From: Niabella aurantiaca DSM 17617
GTDB lineage: Bacteria; Bacteroidota; Bacteroidia; Chitinophagales; Chitinophagaceae
Reading direction: 5' to 3'
Length of the DNA stretch: 64,000 nucleotides
NCBI RefSeq assembly: GCF_000374125.1
Contig: NZ_KB893625.1
Location: 1,075,840 to 1,139,839, forward strand
Shown here: positions 42,105 through 49,932 of the stretch, piece by piece
How positions within the stretch are numbered: position 1 is the first letter of the stretch
How the letters are laid out: each line of letters opens with the position of its first letter
The notes under the pieces: generated by a model
Database searches by the model: none
Told to the model about the DNA's origin: nothing
The model's input: the letters and a program-made list of their open reading frames with translations, nothing else
Position numbers and translations under genes: made by a program

Positions 42105-42105
42105 T
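42083..42105. promoter_or_regulatory. Operator candidate inside the promoter
   Basis: ATTGCACC and GGTGCAAT, exact inverted 8-base arms around AACCTGC, fill the spacer between the -7 and -33 elements. Probable binding site of the divergent HxlR regulator. Confidence 0.6.
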
Positions 42106-42126
42106 ACGGGAAGAAGGATTCACCCA

Positions 42127-42142
42127 GGGAATAATTATTCCC
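42127..42142. promoter_or_regulatory. Perfect 16-base palindrome upstream of the HxlR gene
   Basis: GGGAATAATTATTCCC, 43 bases before ATG 42185. It may be a second regulator site, but it differs from the ATTGCACC site. Confidence 0.4.
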
Positions 42143-42184
42143 CGAGGGATTTTGAAAATTATTAAATTCGCCGAAACGCGCATA

Positions 42185-42544
42185 ATGAAGTATAATCGGA
42201 AAATTCCGGAAGACCTGGATTGTGGTATCGTGGTTACCATGAAGGTGCTTGGAGGAAAATGGAAGACCTGTATATTAGATGGTATTAACAAGGGTATGAA
42301 ACGCCCCAGCGAGTTGCATCGCGCTATTGACGAAGCAAGCCCTCGCGTCATCAATATGCAACTCCGTGAGCTTGAAGAAACGGGCATTGTAACAAAGACG
42401 GTTTATCCCGGCCTGCCGCTCAGGGTGGAGTACCGTTTGACCGGATTGGGGATGAGCCTGCTGCCCATTATAACCCTTATTGACAAATGGGGGATAGAAC
42501 ATAATCACCTGGTCGAAAACCTGCAAGCATCGGCAGAAAGCTGA
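42185..42544 (+). CDS. HxlR family transcriptional regulator
   Basis: A 119-residue winged-helix regulator. VVTMKVLGGKWKTCILDGINKGMKRPSELHRAIDEASPRVINMQLRELEETGIVTKTVYPGLPLRVEYRLTGLG is the complete HxlR pattern (GKWK...LR.LE..G.v.r...p..P.rveY.LT..G). The longer frame from TTG 42152 is not supported. One cysteine in DLDCGIVV near the N-terminus is the position used for redox sensing in several HxlR proteins (YodB/HypR), so thiol sensing is possible. It is divergent from the reductase with 134 bases between starts. Confidence 0.92.
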   Translation: MKYNRKIPEDLDCGIVVTMKVLGGKWKTCILDGINKGMKRPSELHRAIDEASPRVINMQLRELEETGIVTKTVYPGLPLRVEYRLTGLGMSLLPIITLIDKWGIEHNHLVENLQASAES

Positions 42545-42845
42545 CCGGATTCCCGTTGAAATGAAAATCATTGGCTCTTTGGAGCACTATTTTTAACGGC
42601 TAACCAAACAACGCAAACGCTTCTCTACTGTTTTGCTAAATTCGTTTTTGCTTTCCTGTATGCAAACCATCTTAAAGTAATTGCAATAAACACTGCAGAC
42701 AGCAGCAGCAACACGTAATTTACGCCTCGCCAGCCTCAGAAATTGGGCACCCTGCCCGCAAAAAAGCTGGAAAGGCCGATGGACGGATACACCGTAAAGT
42801 CATGATCTTTTGTGTTCATCGCTGCGAATGGTTAGGTGAAATTTA
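42545..42845. other. Decayed intergenic stretch
   Basis: About 300 bases between the HxlR gene and a metal-binding-like gene. It contains the remnant described at 42625-42819 and nothing else that I can read as intact. Confidence 0.45.
42625..42819 (-). pseudogene. Remnant of a small membrane protein
   Basis: On the minus strand a frame starts with MNTKDHDFTVYPSIGLSSFF, meets TGA at codon 28, and continues open as GWRGVNYVLLLLSAVFIAIT followed by LRWFAYRKAKTNLAKQ to a TAG. The second part is a clear membrane helix with a basic tail. The two parts may come from one interrupted gene or two fragments. No homologue can be named. Confidence 0.4.
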
Positions 42846-43433
42846 TCAAGGATGATGTGCGTGATGCTGATGCACCGGGGATGGCGCCTTATTCACATGC
42901 AGTGTAAAACGTGCCGTGTGCAATACTTCACCGGTTTTAAATTGTACCCACATACGGTACATACCTGCCTGGGGAAATACCGTATAATTGCCGTGTCCGT
43001 CCGCTTCCTGATGCAGGTGCTGAAAAACCATCAGAGAGCTGTTTACAACGATTAAATGAAAAACAGTTTCGTGCTGCACGCTCAGCGGCAAATGCAACTC
43101 CGGTCGCTGCGCGTCTACTGGCCGGAATAGCAGTCGTGCATTTTCTCCGATATGGATAGTGTCGGTGGCCGTTAGCATCTTCATTTTTACTGTCGATGAC
43201 TGGCTGGTCGGGTATGCATGCTCATGGTGATGTGTTTTTGAGTCCACTTTTTTTGTTTTATCAGGTTTACAAAATAAATTTTGATAAGCAAAAATATGCC
43301 AACATGCACCGGCGACTGTTACGGAATTCTGGATTTGGTTTGTAAGATTTACACTTTCTCCGGTGGTGTTCTTTGTCTTCCCTGATTTGCTTGAAGAGGC
43401 CTGGGGTGGTTGCTTTTTGAACTGATTGCTCAT
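42846..43433 (-). CDS. His-rich metal-binding-like protein, start uncertain
   Basis: The C-terminal 115 residues (TVKMKMLTATDTIHIGENARLLFRPVDA ... HETVFHLIVVNSSLMVFQHLHQEADGHGNYTVFPQAGMYRMWVQFK) match the beta-sandwich found with heavy-metal-binding domains in Bacteroidota efflux regions. The region just before is HHHEH and the protein ends HQHHAHHP, both good metal ligands. The first 60 residues are low-complexity with no signal peptide. The ATG at 43433 shares TAATG with the upstream gene, which favours translation from there, but a TATTTTTG element at 43289-43296 (minus strand) and a GTG 26 bases after it offer a shorter start. May be partly decayed. Confidence 0.5.
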   Translation of the reverse strand: MSNQFKKQPPQASSSKSGKTKNTTGESVNLTNQIQNSVTVAGACWHIFAYQNLFCKPDKTKKVDSKTHHHEHAYPTSQSSTVKMKMLTATDTIHIGENARLLFRPVDAQRPELHLPLSVQHETVFHLIVVNSSLMVFQHLHQEADGHGNYTVFPQAGMYRMWVQFKTGEVLHTARFTLHVNKAPSPVHQHHAHHP

Positions 43434-44020
43434 TATTGCCGGCTGTGATTTGCTTTCCGGTTTTCCGCTGCAAGCCTTACGGTTTCGACTATCCTACGCT
43501 GGCGGGTTTCAGGTTTCTTTGCATTTTGTATCCATTCGAGGATGACTCTTTTTGAAGAGGGTGAAAATTTTTCAAAATGCCCGAAAGCCGAACGGTTCTG
43601 GTTAAACAACTCCTGCAAATCTGCGGGTACAACCAGGTTTTGAACATCCGTCAATGCATCCCAGGTTCCTGTTTTCTTTGCCAGGTCTATCAGCCGTTGC
43701 CCGCTTTGGGTCATCAGGCCAAGTTTTATCATTCTATCCGCCCGCTCTTTGTTAATGTTGCTCCAATTGCTTTGAGGCTTTCGTTGCGAAAAAGTCAGGT
43801 AGAAACTTTCCTTGTCCCTTTTTTTTGCTTTGCTGTCTATCCACCCAAAACATAAGGCTTCTTCCATAGCTTCAGCTATCTCAACGGATGGCGTTGAACT
43901 TCCTTTATGATACAGCACAAGCCATACTGAACTTTCTTTGTCGTGGTTGGCCAACAGCCAATTTCTCCATTCGGTCCTGTTCTTCGTCAAAACGACTTTT
44001 TTTCCGTCTTTGATTTCCAT
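43433..44020 (-). CDS. YdeI/OmpD-associated family protein
   Basis: A 195-residue protein: VVLTKNRTEWRNWLLANHDKESSVWLVLYHKGS, EAMEEALCFGWIDSKAKKRDKESFYLTFSQRKPQSNWSNINKERADRMI and the terminal FSPSSKRVILEWIQNAKKPETRQRRIVETVRLA are the YdeI family pattern. Members are cytosolic proteins of unclear role, some linked with resistance to antimicrobial peptides. It starts at the stop of the VOC gene (TAATG) and ends at the start of the metal-binding-like gene (TAATG), so the three are translated together. Confidence 0.88.
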   Translation of the reverse strand: MEIKDGKKVVLTKNRTEWRNWLLANHDKESSVWLVLYHKGSSTPSVEIAEAMEEALCFGWIDSKAKKRDKESFYLTFSQRKPQSNWSNINKERADRMIKLGLMTQSGQRLIDLAKKTGTWDALTDVQNLVVPADLQELFNQNRSAFGHFEKFSPSSKRVILEWIQNAKKPETRQRRIVETVRLAAENRKANHSRQ

Positions 44021-44445
44021 TAGTGTAGACCCGGTTTGTTGCTGGTAAGAATGTCCAGATAATGAATGTTTGTCATAATACCGAGAATATTTCCAAAAGG
44101 ATCAACAACGGATGCGGTTACGAACGCTCCCTTGCCGCCGCTTCTATCATTTATAGGTTGATAGAGCGTTGCTCCCAATGACAGAAGTTTGTCGAGTGTC
44201 TCCTGTAGATTATCAACATGCCAGTAAACGACGGCCCCTCCGGGATTGCCGGTAGCTCCATCAGGAGCATATTTGCTGTCAATAATGCCCAGCTCATGCT
44301 GATAGTCTCCAATTCTAAATTCAACATAACCAGGCACTTTAAAATAGGGCGCTATCTTTAGAAACCCGGTGTACCATTGGGTTGCAGCTTCCAGATCAGC
44401 AGCATAAAAACTCAGGGTTGTTAAACCACGTAATGTTGTTTCCAT
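44020..44445 (-). CDS. VOC family (glyoxalase/bleomycin-resistance-like) protein
   Basis: A 141-residue vicinal-oxygen-chelate protein: TLSFYAADLEAATQWYTGFLKIAPYFKVPGYVEFRIGDYQHELGII then VVYWHVDNLQETLDKLLSLGATLYQPINDRSGGKGAFVTASVVDPFGNILGIM. The His in QHELGI, His in YWHVDN and the C-terminal metal position fit the VOC fold. Role could be drug binding or small-molecule isomerisation. First gene of a TAATG-coupled trio. Confidence 0.87.
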   Translation of the reverse strand: METTLRGLTTLSFYAADLEAATQWYTGFLKIAPYFKVPGYVEFRIGDYQHELGIIDSKYAPDGATGNPGGAVVYWHVDNLQETLDKLLSLGATLYQPINDRSGGKGAFVTASVVDPFGNILGIMTNIHYLDILTSNKPGLH

Positions 44446-44656
44446 ATTGTGTGTATTTAAAAATTAATCGCTTTGAAAACAGTGTATCAACCGCTACTAT
44501 TCAGGGGATGAACTTTATGCCTGACGCTGTTTAAGGAAGGTTTCTTTTCCCATTGTTTAAATTGATTTTTGACTGTATCTCTGCTTGTCTGATGTGTCAA
44601 AAATACCAAACCGTATCCGGGTGCCACTCTACATATGTTGAGCGGGACGAAAATAT

Positions 44657-45262
44657 TTAAATCGTTCCCAGTTCTTTGCGTATGCGGCTTAGTTGCGTGG
44701 GGGTGATACTCAGGTGAGAGGCAATATACTGTAGCGGGATCCTTTTTTCAATGCCCGGATGTGCCTGAAGGAGTTTTAAATAGCGTTCGGTTGCCGTTTC
44801 CGTAAGCAATGAGATCTCCCTTTGCTCATTGTCTACAATCCATTTTTGTTCCAGGTAAGCAATATAGAGGTTTTTCAGCTCATCATTTCTACTGACCGCC
44901 GCCTTGGTCTTCAGATAAGGTAAGCAGAGGCTCACGGTATCTTCAATAGCTTGTAACATATACTCGGTTGGCACTCTCAAAATGAGTGAAAACCGTGTGC
45001 TGGCAAAATCATTTTCCAGGTAGATGTATTTGTTCCAGGTATTTCCCGCTTTGTCGATAAAATAGGACCTCAACGCGCCTTTGCATATAAAGTGAATATC
45101 ATTGCCCAACCGGCCGCTGTGGAGCAATATGTCATCTTTTTTAAATTTCCTGAATTGAATAAACTGTTCCAGCAAGGCAAAGGTATTTTCGGATATGGTA
45201 TAGTAATCTGAAATAGCCTTCTTAAACCTGGTTACATATTCAGGGTTTGGGTCTGCTTGCAT
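44657..45262 (-). CDS. Crp/Fnr family transcriptional regulator
   Basis: A 201-residue regulator with a cyclic-nucleotide-binding-like barrel (FRKFKKDDILLHSGRLGNDIHFICKGALRSYFID) and a C-terminal winged helix (IPLQYIASHLSITPTQLSRIRKELG). No Fnr-type cysteine cluster and no classical cAMP-contact RxS motif were seen, as in many Bacteroidota members, which respond to unknown signals. It lies upstream of the VOC trio in the same direction with a 211-base gap, so it could control it. Confidence 0.9.
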   Translation of the reverse strand: MQADPNPEYVTRFKKAISDYYTISENTFALLEQFIQFRKFKKDDILLHSGRLGNDIHFICKGALRSYFIDKAGNTWNKYIYLENDFASTRFSLILRVPTEYMLQAIEDTVSLCLPYLKTKAAVSRNDELKNLYIAYLEQKWIVDNEQREISLLTETATERYLKLLQAHPGIEKRIPLQYIASHLSITPTQLSRIRKELGTI

Positions 45263-45483
45263 AGTAACTTTTTTTGCCGGATATCAACACGCCGGAGACC
45301 ATTATTGGATTCCGGCCTCAAACTTACTGATTATGTCAGATATTTTTATGGCTCATGTGATTCGCCAGGGTAGGAGCAACAGGTGAGATGTTGCCGGTGT
45401 TTGGTATTTAGTATTTGGAGCCCGGCCTGCCGCTGCTTTTGACATTTCATTTGTTAGCGGGTGAGAGGTGCAATGTTGATGGC
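45263..45483. repeat. Gap with degenerate word repeats
   Basis: Words GGTGTTTGGTATTTAGTATTTGG (45396-45418) and TTAGCGGGTGAGAGGTGCAA (45455-45474) resemble those at 41010 and 40925. No gene. Confidence 0.45.
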
Positions 45484-46470
45484 TCAATTTTCAGATCTTG
45501 CAAAACGGGCAATGGTTCCCTTAGGGCCGGACAGATAAGCCGTTTTTGTTGCCCGGTCAATATAAATGGAATTGAACGGTTGGCCGGAAACGGGTCTCCA
45601 GTTCTTACCTCCATCTGTAGTTATATCCACCCCGTTCAGTCCGCAGGTTACCCAAATGCGTTGGTTCAGTGGTGCTACGGCGCTCCGGTAACCCCTGGGG
45701 CCATTTTCCGGCTGCCGGAAGGTGTTACCGCTGTCTTTGCTGATTAGCAGCACACTGTCGCTGCGGTTGGGATTCTGGAAATCGCCGCCTGCGATCATCA
45801 GCAGGGAGCCCATGGCTGCAATGCTGTTGGCGCCGGTGCTGGCGGTACCCTGCATCAGCGGGAGCCGGATAGTGTTACCATTATCAAAAAGCCGGGATGT
45901 GGATCCCCCGCTTGCCATCAGGACTTTTGTTCCTGTAACCGTGAGGTTGGTACCGCTGGCCGCAAAAAAAGCCTCCCCCGGCAGGGCGGTGGGACCGGGC
46001 CGGGGCATCCAGGTATTTCCGGCATCAGTTGTTTGTGCTATAAAGATTTTGCCAAGCACCGGATCTCCGATCACATAGCCTTTCTTCTGACCGGCAAAGA
46101 TCATCGCATCTAAAAACATGGCTGTGTCCCGGTTTTCATATACGGTCTTCCAGGAGTTGCCTCCGTCGGTGGTTTTAAGGATATAGGCCGGGCTGGCGAT
46201 GGCCATTACCAGGGCAGTGTTCGTATCCAGTACTGCTATGTCCCTGAAATCATTGGTCTCGAAACCAGGTACCTGCTTCCATTCCCAGGTTCTTCCCGCA
46301 TCTGTGGAGCGGCCAATGTACCCGTTGCTGCCGCTGACCCAAATGGTATTCTTAACCCCCCCGATCCCCCGGAGGTTCGTGGGCCTTTCGCTGGCGATGA
46401 TCTCCAGGTTTTGAGAGGTTGCTCCTAAACTGCAGGCAGATAAAAAAACAAAAAGCAGGCTTTTAAACAT
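45484..46470 (-). CDS. Exported YCF48-like beta-propeller protein
   Basis: A 328-residue protein with a signal peptide (KSLLFVFLSACSLGATSQ). It is built from propeller blades with BNR/YCF48 words: STDAGRTWEWKQV, KTTDGGNSWKTVYENRDTAMFLDAMIFAGQKKGYVIGD, QTTDAGNTWMPRPG, SKDSGNTFRQ, TTDGGKNWRPVS. Plant and cyanobacterial YCF48/HCF136 is a photosystem assembly factor, but Bacteroidota homologues are surface or periplasmic proteins of unknown role. Single gene. Confidence 0.82.
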   Translation of the reverse strand: MFKSLLFVFLSACSLGATSQNLEIIASERPTNLRGIGGVKNTIWVSGSNGYIGRSTDAGRTWEWKQVPGFETNDFRDIAVLDTNTALVMAIASPAYILKTTDGGNSWKTVYENRDTAMFLDAMIFAGQKKGYVIGDPVLGKIFIAQTTDAGNTWMPRPGPTALPGEAFFAASGTNLTVTGTKVLMASGGSTSRLFDNGNTIRLPLMQGTASTGANSIAAMGSLLMIAGGDFQNPNRSDSVLLISKDSGNTFRQPENGPRGYRSAVAPLNQRIWVTCGLNGVDITTDGGKNWRPVSGQPFNSIYIDRATKTAYLSGPKGTIARFARSEN

Positions 46471-46877
46471 GGATGATCCTTTTTGACTTAAAGATACCGT
46501 GTTTCCGGGTGAATGGTTCCATGATTAGCAGAAGATCCGGCAATGTACGCATACGAAACTACCGGTCTGTTCTTAAAATGAGATAGCGCATGCAGTGTTG
46601 GCTATGTTCATTTACAATATGGTCGTGAATGGGGGAAATAAGAAGTAATGTGAAAGATCAGTTTGTAAAATTTCTCAAATTTCACAACACAACTTTTCAC
46701 AAATTTGTGACAAGCTGTACGAAAAGCGCTGAAAATGTATCAGAACCTTTTGCTCACTGGGTATCCGCAACCAGCTGCTAGGGCTGCTGTTTCCGGGGCT
46801 TAAAAATGAACCTGAAAAAAACGGCGATCTGCTGACCGCTTGCGGCCGGCAGATCGCCGCTGTAAAACACAGCCCCC
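46471..46877. other. Gap with a minus-strand terminator, no gene
   Basis: The 407 bases hold a terminator for the outer-membrane barrel gene (46815-46859) and AT-rich inverted words at 46660-46715 (TTTCTCAAATTTCACAA and CACAAATTTGTGACAAG). No reading frame with coding features. Confidence 0.55.
46815..46859 (-). terminator. Terminator of the outer-membrane barrel gene
   Basis: CGGCGATCTGC (46822-46832) and GCAGATCGCCG (46849-46859) are exact inverted 11-base arms; read on the minus strand they are followed by a T run (A run at 46815-46821 on the plus strand). Confidence 0.9.
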
Positions 46878-47576
46878 CTATCTTTTATGGTGATGCATCT
46901 TCATCATTTTCCCTTTCCATTTTTTCATGGCGGCGGAATTGATCTGCATGCCCAGGCTCATGGTCAGGTTACGGTTGGTAAAGGATGGAGCTTCATCGGA
47001 ATTATTGGGTTTTTGTTCGATGAATCCATGATAATAATTGATCTCATGGTTCAGGTAAAAACCATCAAATACCCGTATATTCAGTCCCAGTGACGCATTG
47101 CCGCCCACATCTATTTTGGTGTTCATGGCCTTAGTGGTATATAGTCCGGCAAACGCATCCTCTTCTGTTTTCAGAAAAGACTTACCGCCTACCAGGAACT
47201 GTACCGATGGGCCAATGGTCAAACGCGGGCGTACCCGCTGCTCCGCACTGCCAAAATTGAAACTGGCAAAAACGGGGACCTTTATATAATTGGCCCTCGC
47301 GATCAGGCGGTTGTCGGTATCTTCATCTTTAAAAGTGGCACCCTGGCTGCTGAAAAAGGTACCGAAACCGACACCGGCAACGTCGGTAAAGTTATAAGTA
47401 GCGGTGCGGCCCAATTCAAAAGTAGGATGGAACTGGCGCTTGGCATCCTCCGGTTTATTGCCCACCGTCCAGCTATGTCCAAATGCGGCACGGTCGCCGA
47501 TATTCCAACCGGTTTGAGCGGCTGCTCCCTGTGCTCCCGCAATGAACAGGACCCCTGCAAAAAATAAATGTTTCAT
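46878..47576 (-). CDS. Outer-membrane beta-barrel protein
   Basis: A 232-residue protein with a signal peptide (KHLFFAGVLFIAGAQGAAAQ) followed by alternating amphipathic strands (NWNIGDRAAFGHSWTVG-like opening, ATYNFTDVAGVGFGTFF, ANYIKVPVFASFNFG, VRPRLTIGPSVQFLVGG, DVGGNASLGLNIRVF, LTMSLGMQINSAAMKKW). This is the small porin-like barrel common in Bacteroidota. The tail KKWKGKMMKMHHHKR is His/Met-rich and may bind metal. The frame extends 11 codons upstream, but the signal peptide starts at Met 47576. Confidence 0.83.
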   Translation of the reverse strand: MKHLFFAGVLFIAGAQGAAAQTGWNIGDRAAFGHSWTVGNKPEDAKRQFHPTFELGRTATYNFTDVAGVGFGTFFSSQGATFKDEDTDNRLIARANYIKVPVFASFNFGSAEQRVRPRLTIGPSVQFLVGGKSFLKTEEDAFAGLYTTKAMNTKIDVGGNASLGLNIRVFDGFYLNHEINYYHGFIEQKPNNSDEAPSFTNRNLTMSLGMQINSAAMKKWKGKMMKMHHHKR

Positions 47577-47793
47577 ATATAAAGTGTTATTTATGAATAC
47601 AGCCGGCAAAACCGTGCCAAAAAGACTGATTCTGTAAGCTTTATGTTATGGCTCCCGGGCGCAAAGAGTGGCTTTTTCCATAAATCACCGTTTTTTATAC
47701 CAACCAGGCTGCGCTCCGGCATCCGTTTTTTGAGGTAGTCCGGTTGCCGGCTCGGAAAAACATGGCAGAAAAAATGCCCGGTATTATATCTCT

Positions 47794-47823
47794 TTGCACA
47801 CTGCCAATAGTTTGCTAATTTTG
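47794..47823 (+). promoter_or_regulatory. thrS promoter
   Basis: TTG (47794-47796), 19-base spacer, TAATTTTG (47816-47823): perfect match. Transcript start near 47829, ATG at 47853. Confidence 0.75.
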
Positions 47824-47852
47824 CAACCTTATTTTATTGAATTTTAGTGAAT

Positions 47853-49793
47853 ATGATCAATATTACATTTCCCGACGGGGCCAGGCGTGCGTACGAGGCC
47901 GGCGTTACCGCGCTGGATATCGCGAAGTCCATTTCAGAAGGACTGGCAAGAAAGGTAATTGCTGCAACAGTGAACGGAGCGGTCTGGGACGCTACGCGCC
48001 CGATCAACGAAGACAGTGCTGTGGTTTTACTGACCTGGAGTGATACCGATGGTAAAAAGACATTCTGGCATTCGACCGCGCACCTGATGGCCGAGGCAGT
48101 GGAAGCCGCTTTCCCGGGAGTTAAGTTCTGGGTGGGCCCTCCGTTAGACTCAGGAGGCTTTTATTATGATATGGACCTGGGCGACCGTAAGCTCTCCGAA
48201 GAGGATCTGGCGGCCCTGGAAAAGAAAATGAATGAACTCGCCAAACAGAATAACCCTTACCTCCGTAAAGATGTTCCGAAGAACGAGGCGGTACAATACT
48301 TTGCTGAAAAAGGCGATGAATACAAGCTGGACCTGCTTACCAACCTGGAAGACGGGAACATTACCTTTTATACACAGGGGAATTTTACGGACCTGTGCCG
48401 CGGCCCGCATATACCCGCTACCGGCATCATCAAGGCCATCAAGCTTACCAGTGTGGCCGGCGCTTACTGGAAGGGCGACGAAAAAAATAAAATGCTGACC
48501 CGTGTTTACGGCATCAGCTTTCCCAATCAAAAAGAGCTGGACGAATACCTGCAGATGCTGGAAGAAGCGAAGAAGCGGGATCACCGGAAACTGGGCAAGG
48601 AACTGGGTATTTTTACCATGGATGATGATGTGGGCCAGGGTCTGCCGCTGTGGATGCCCAATGGCACGATTATCATTGAGGAGCTGGAAAAGCTGGCAAA
48701 AGAAACCGAGGATGCCGCCGATTATAAGCGGGTGGTAACACCGCATATTGCCAAGGAAAGCATGTACCTGACCAGCGGTCACCTGCCTTATTACCAGGAC
48801 AGCATGTACCCGCCGATGGAGGTTGACGGACAGAAATACTATCTGAAATCGATGAACTGTCCGCATCACCATAAGATATTTGCAGCAGAGCCCAAGAGTT
48901 ACAAGGATCTTCCGCTGCGCCTGGCCGAATACGGTACCTGTTACCGCTATGAGCAGAGCGGCGAATTATTCGGACTGATGCGCGTGCGTTGTCTGCATAT
49001 GAATGATGCGCATATCTATTGCAACAAAGAACAGTTTGGTGATGAGTTCCGTGCCGTAAATGATATGTACCTGAAGTACTTTAAGATCTTTGGGATCGAT
49101 CGTTATGTGATGCGGTTGTCCTTGCACGATCCGGAAAAGCTGGGACAGAAATACATCAACGAACCGGAGCTGTGGCTCGAAACCGAAGCATTGGTAAGGA
49201 AAGTGCTGGTAGAATCCAATATCCCCTTTGTGGAAGTAAAGGGAGAGGGTGCTTTTTACGGGCCGAAGATCGACGTGCAGATCTGGAGCGCCATCGGCCG
49301 CGAGTTCACCCTGGCCACCAACCAGGTAGATTTTGCCCAGGGCCGGAGGTTCAATCTGCAGTATACCACTGCAGACAACGGGCATGATGTACCCCTGATC
49401 ATTCACCGGGCACCGCTGGGCACCCATGAGCGGTTTATCGGGTTCCTGCTGGAGCACTATGCCGGAAAATTCCCGGTATGGCTGGCCCCCGTGCAGGTAA
49501 AGATCCTTCCCATCAGCGACAAGTTTGCCGCATACACCAAAGACGTGTACCGCGCATTACGCAGGGCGGGCATTCGTTCGGAAATTGATGAACGCAATGA
49601 AAAGATCGGGAAAAAGATCCGCGACACAGAATTGATGAAGATCCCCTATATGCTGGTGATCGGTGAAAAGGAAGTGAACGATGGTAAAGTGGCTATCCGC
49701 CGTCAGGGCAAAGGCGACGCCGGTATAAAATCTGTTGAGGAATTTATTGAGGGGATTAAAAGCGAGATTGAGAACAGGACGGATGCGGTATAG
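47853..49793 (+). CDS. thrS: Threonyl-tRNA synthetase
   Basis: A 646-residue class II synthetase. Order: TGS domain (INITFPDGARRAYEAGVTALDIAKSI), editing domain with the zinc-like HSTAHLMAEAVEAAFPG and the later TDLCRGPHI, catalytic core with motif 2 (MNCPHHHKIF ... LRLAEYGTCYRYEQSGELFGLMRVR) and motif 3 (PLIIHRAPLGTHERFIGFLLEHYAG), then the anticodon-binding domain. GTG 47847 is an alternative start two codons upstream. The usual downstream genes infC-rpmI-rplT are not present; der follows instead. Confidence 0.97.
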   Translation: MINITFPDGARRAYEAGVTALDIAKSISEGLARKVIAATVNGAVWDATRPINEDSAVVLLTWSDTDGKKTFWHSTAHLMAEAVEAAFPGVKFWVGPPLDSGGFYYDMDLGDRKLSEEDLAALEKKMNELAKQNNPYLRKDVPKNEAVQYFAEKGDEYKLDLLTNLEDGNITFYTQGNFTDLCRGPHIPATGIIKAIKLTSVAGAYWKGDEKNKMLTRVYGISFPNQKELDEYLQMLEEAKKRDHRKLGKELGIFTMDDDVGQGLPLWMPNGTIIIEELEKLAKETEDAADYKRVVTPHIAKESMYLTSGHLPYYQDSMYPPMEVDGQKYYLKSMNCPHHHKIFAAEPKSYKDLPLRLAEYGTCYRYEQSGELFGLMRVRCLHMNDAHIYCNKEQFGDEFRAVNDMYLKYFKIFGIDRYVMRLSLHDPEKLGQKYINEPELWLETEALVRKVLVESNIPFVEVKGEGAFYGPKIDVQIWSAIGREFTLATNQVDFAQGRRFNLQYTTADNGHDVPLIIHRAPLGTHERFIGFLLEHYAGKFPVWLAPVQVKILPISDKFAAYTKDVYRALRRAGIRSEIDERNEKIGKKIRDTELMKIPYMLVIGEKEVNDGKVAIRRQGKGDAGIKSVEEFIEGIKSEIENRTDAV

Positions 49794-49932
49794 AGTTCAA
49801 CGTTTCACGTTTAAAGTTTCAGGTTGAATCCGGTTTCGTGCTCGATGTTTCATTTTCACATTTCCACATTGTTAAGATTCCGGTGCTCCCCCTTTACATT
49901 TATTATTTTACATTTTATATTTTACATTTCAA
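49794..49932. repeat. Gap with two word families
   Basis: First half: AACGTTTCACGTTTAAAGTT and TGTTTCATTTTCACATTTCC; second half: TTTACATTTATTATTTTACA then TTTTATATTTTACATTTC up to the der start. The first word recurs at 54784-54800 and the second at 7575, 8203 and 25118. Confidence 0.5.
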
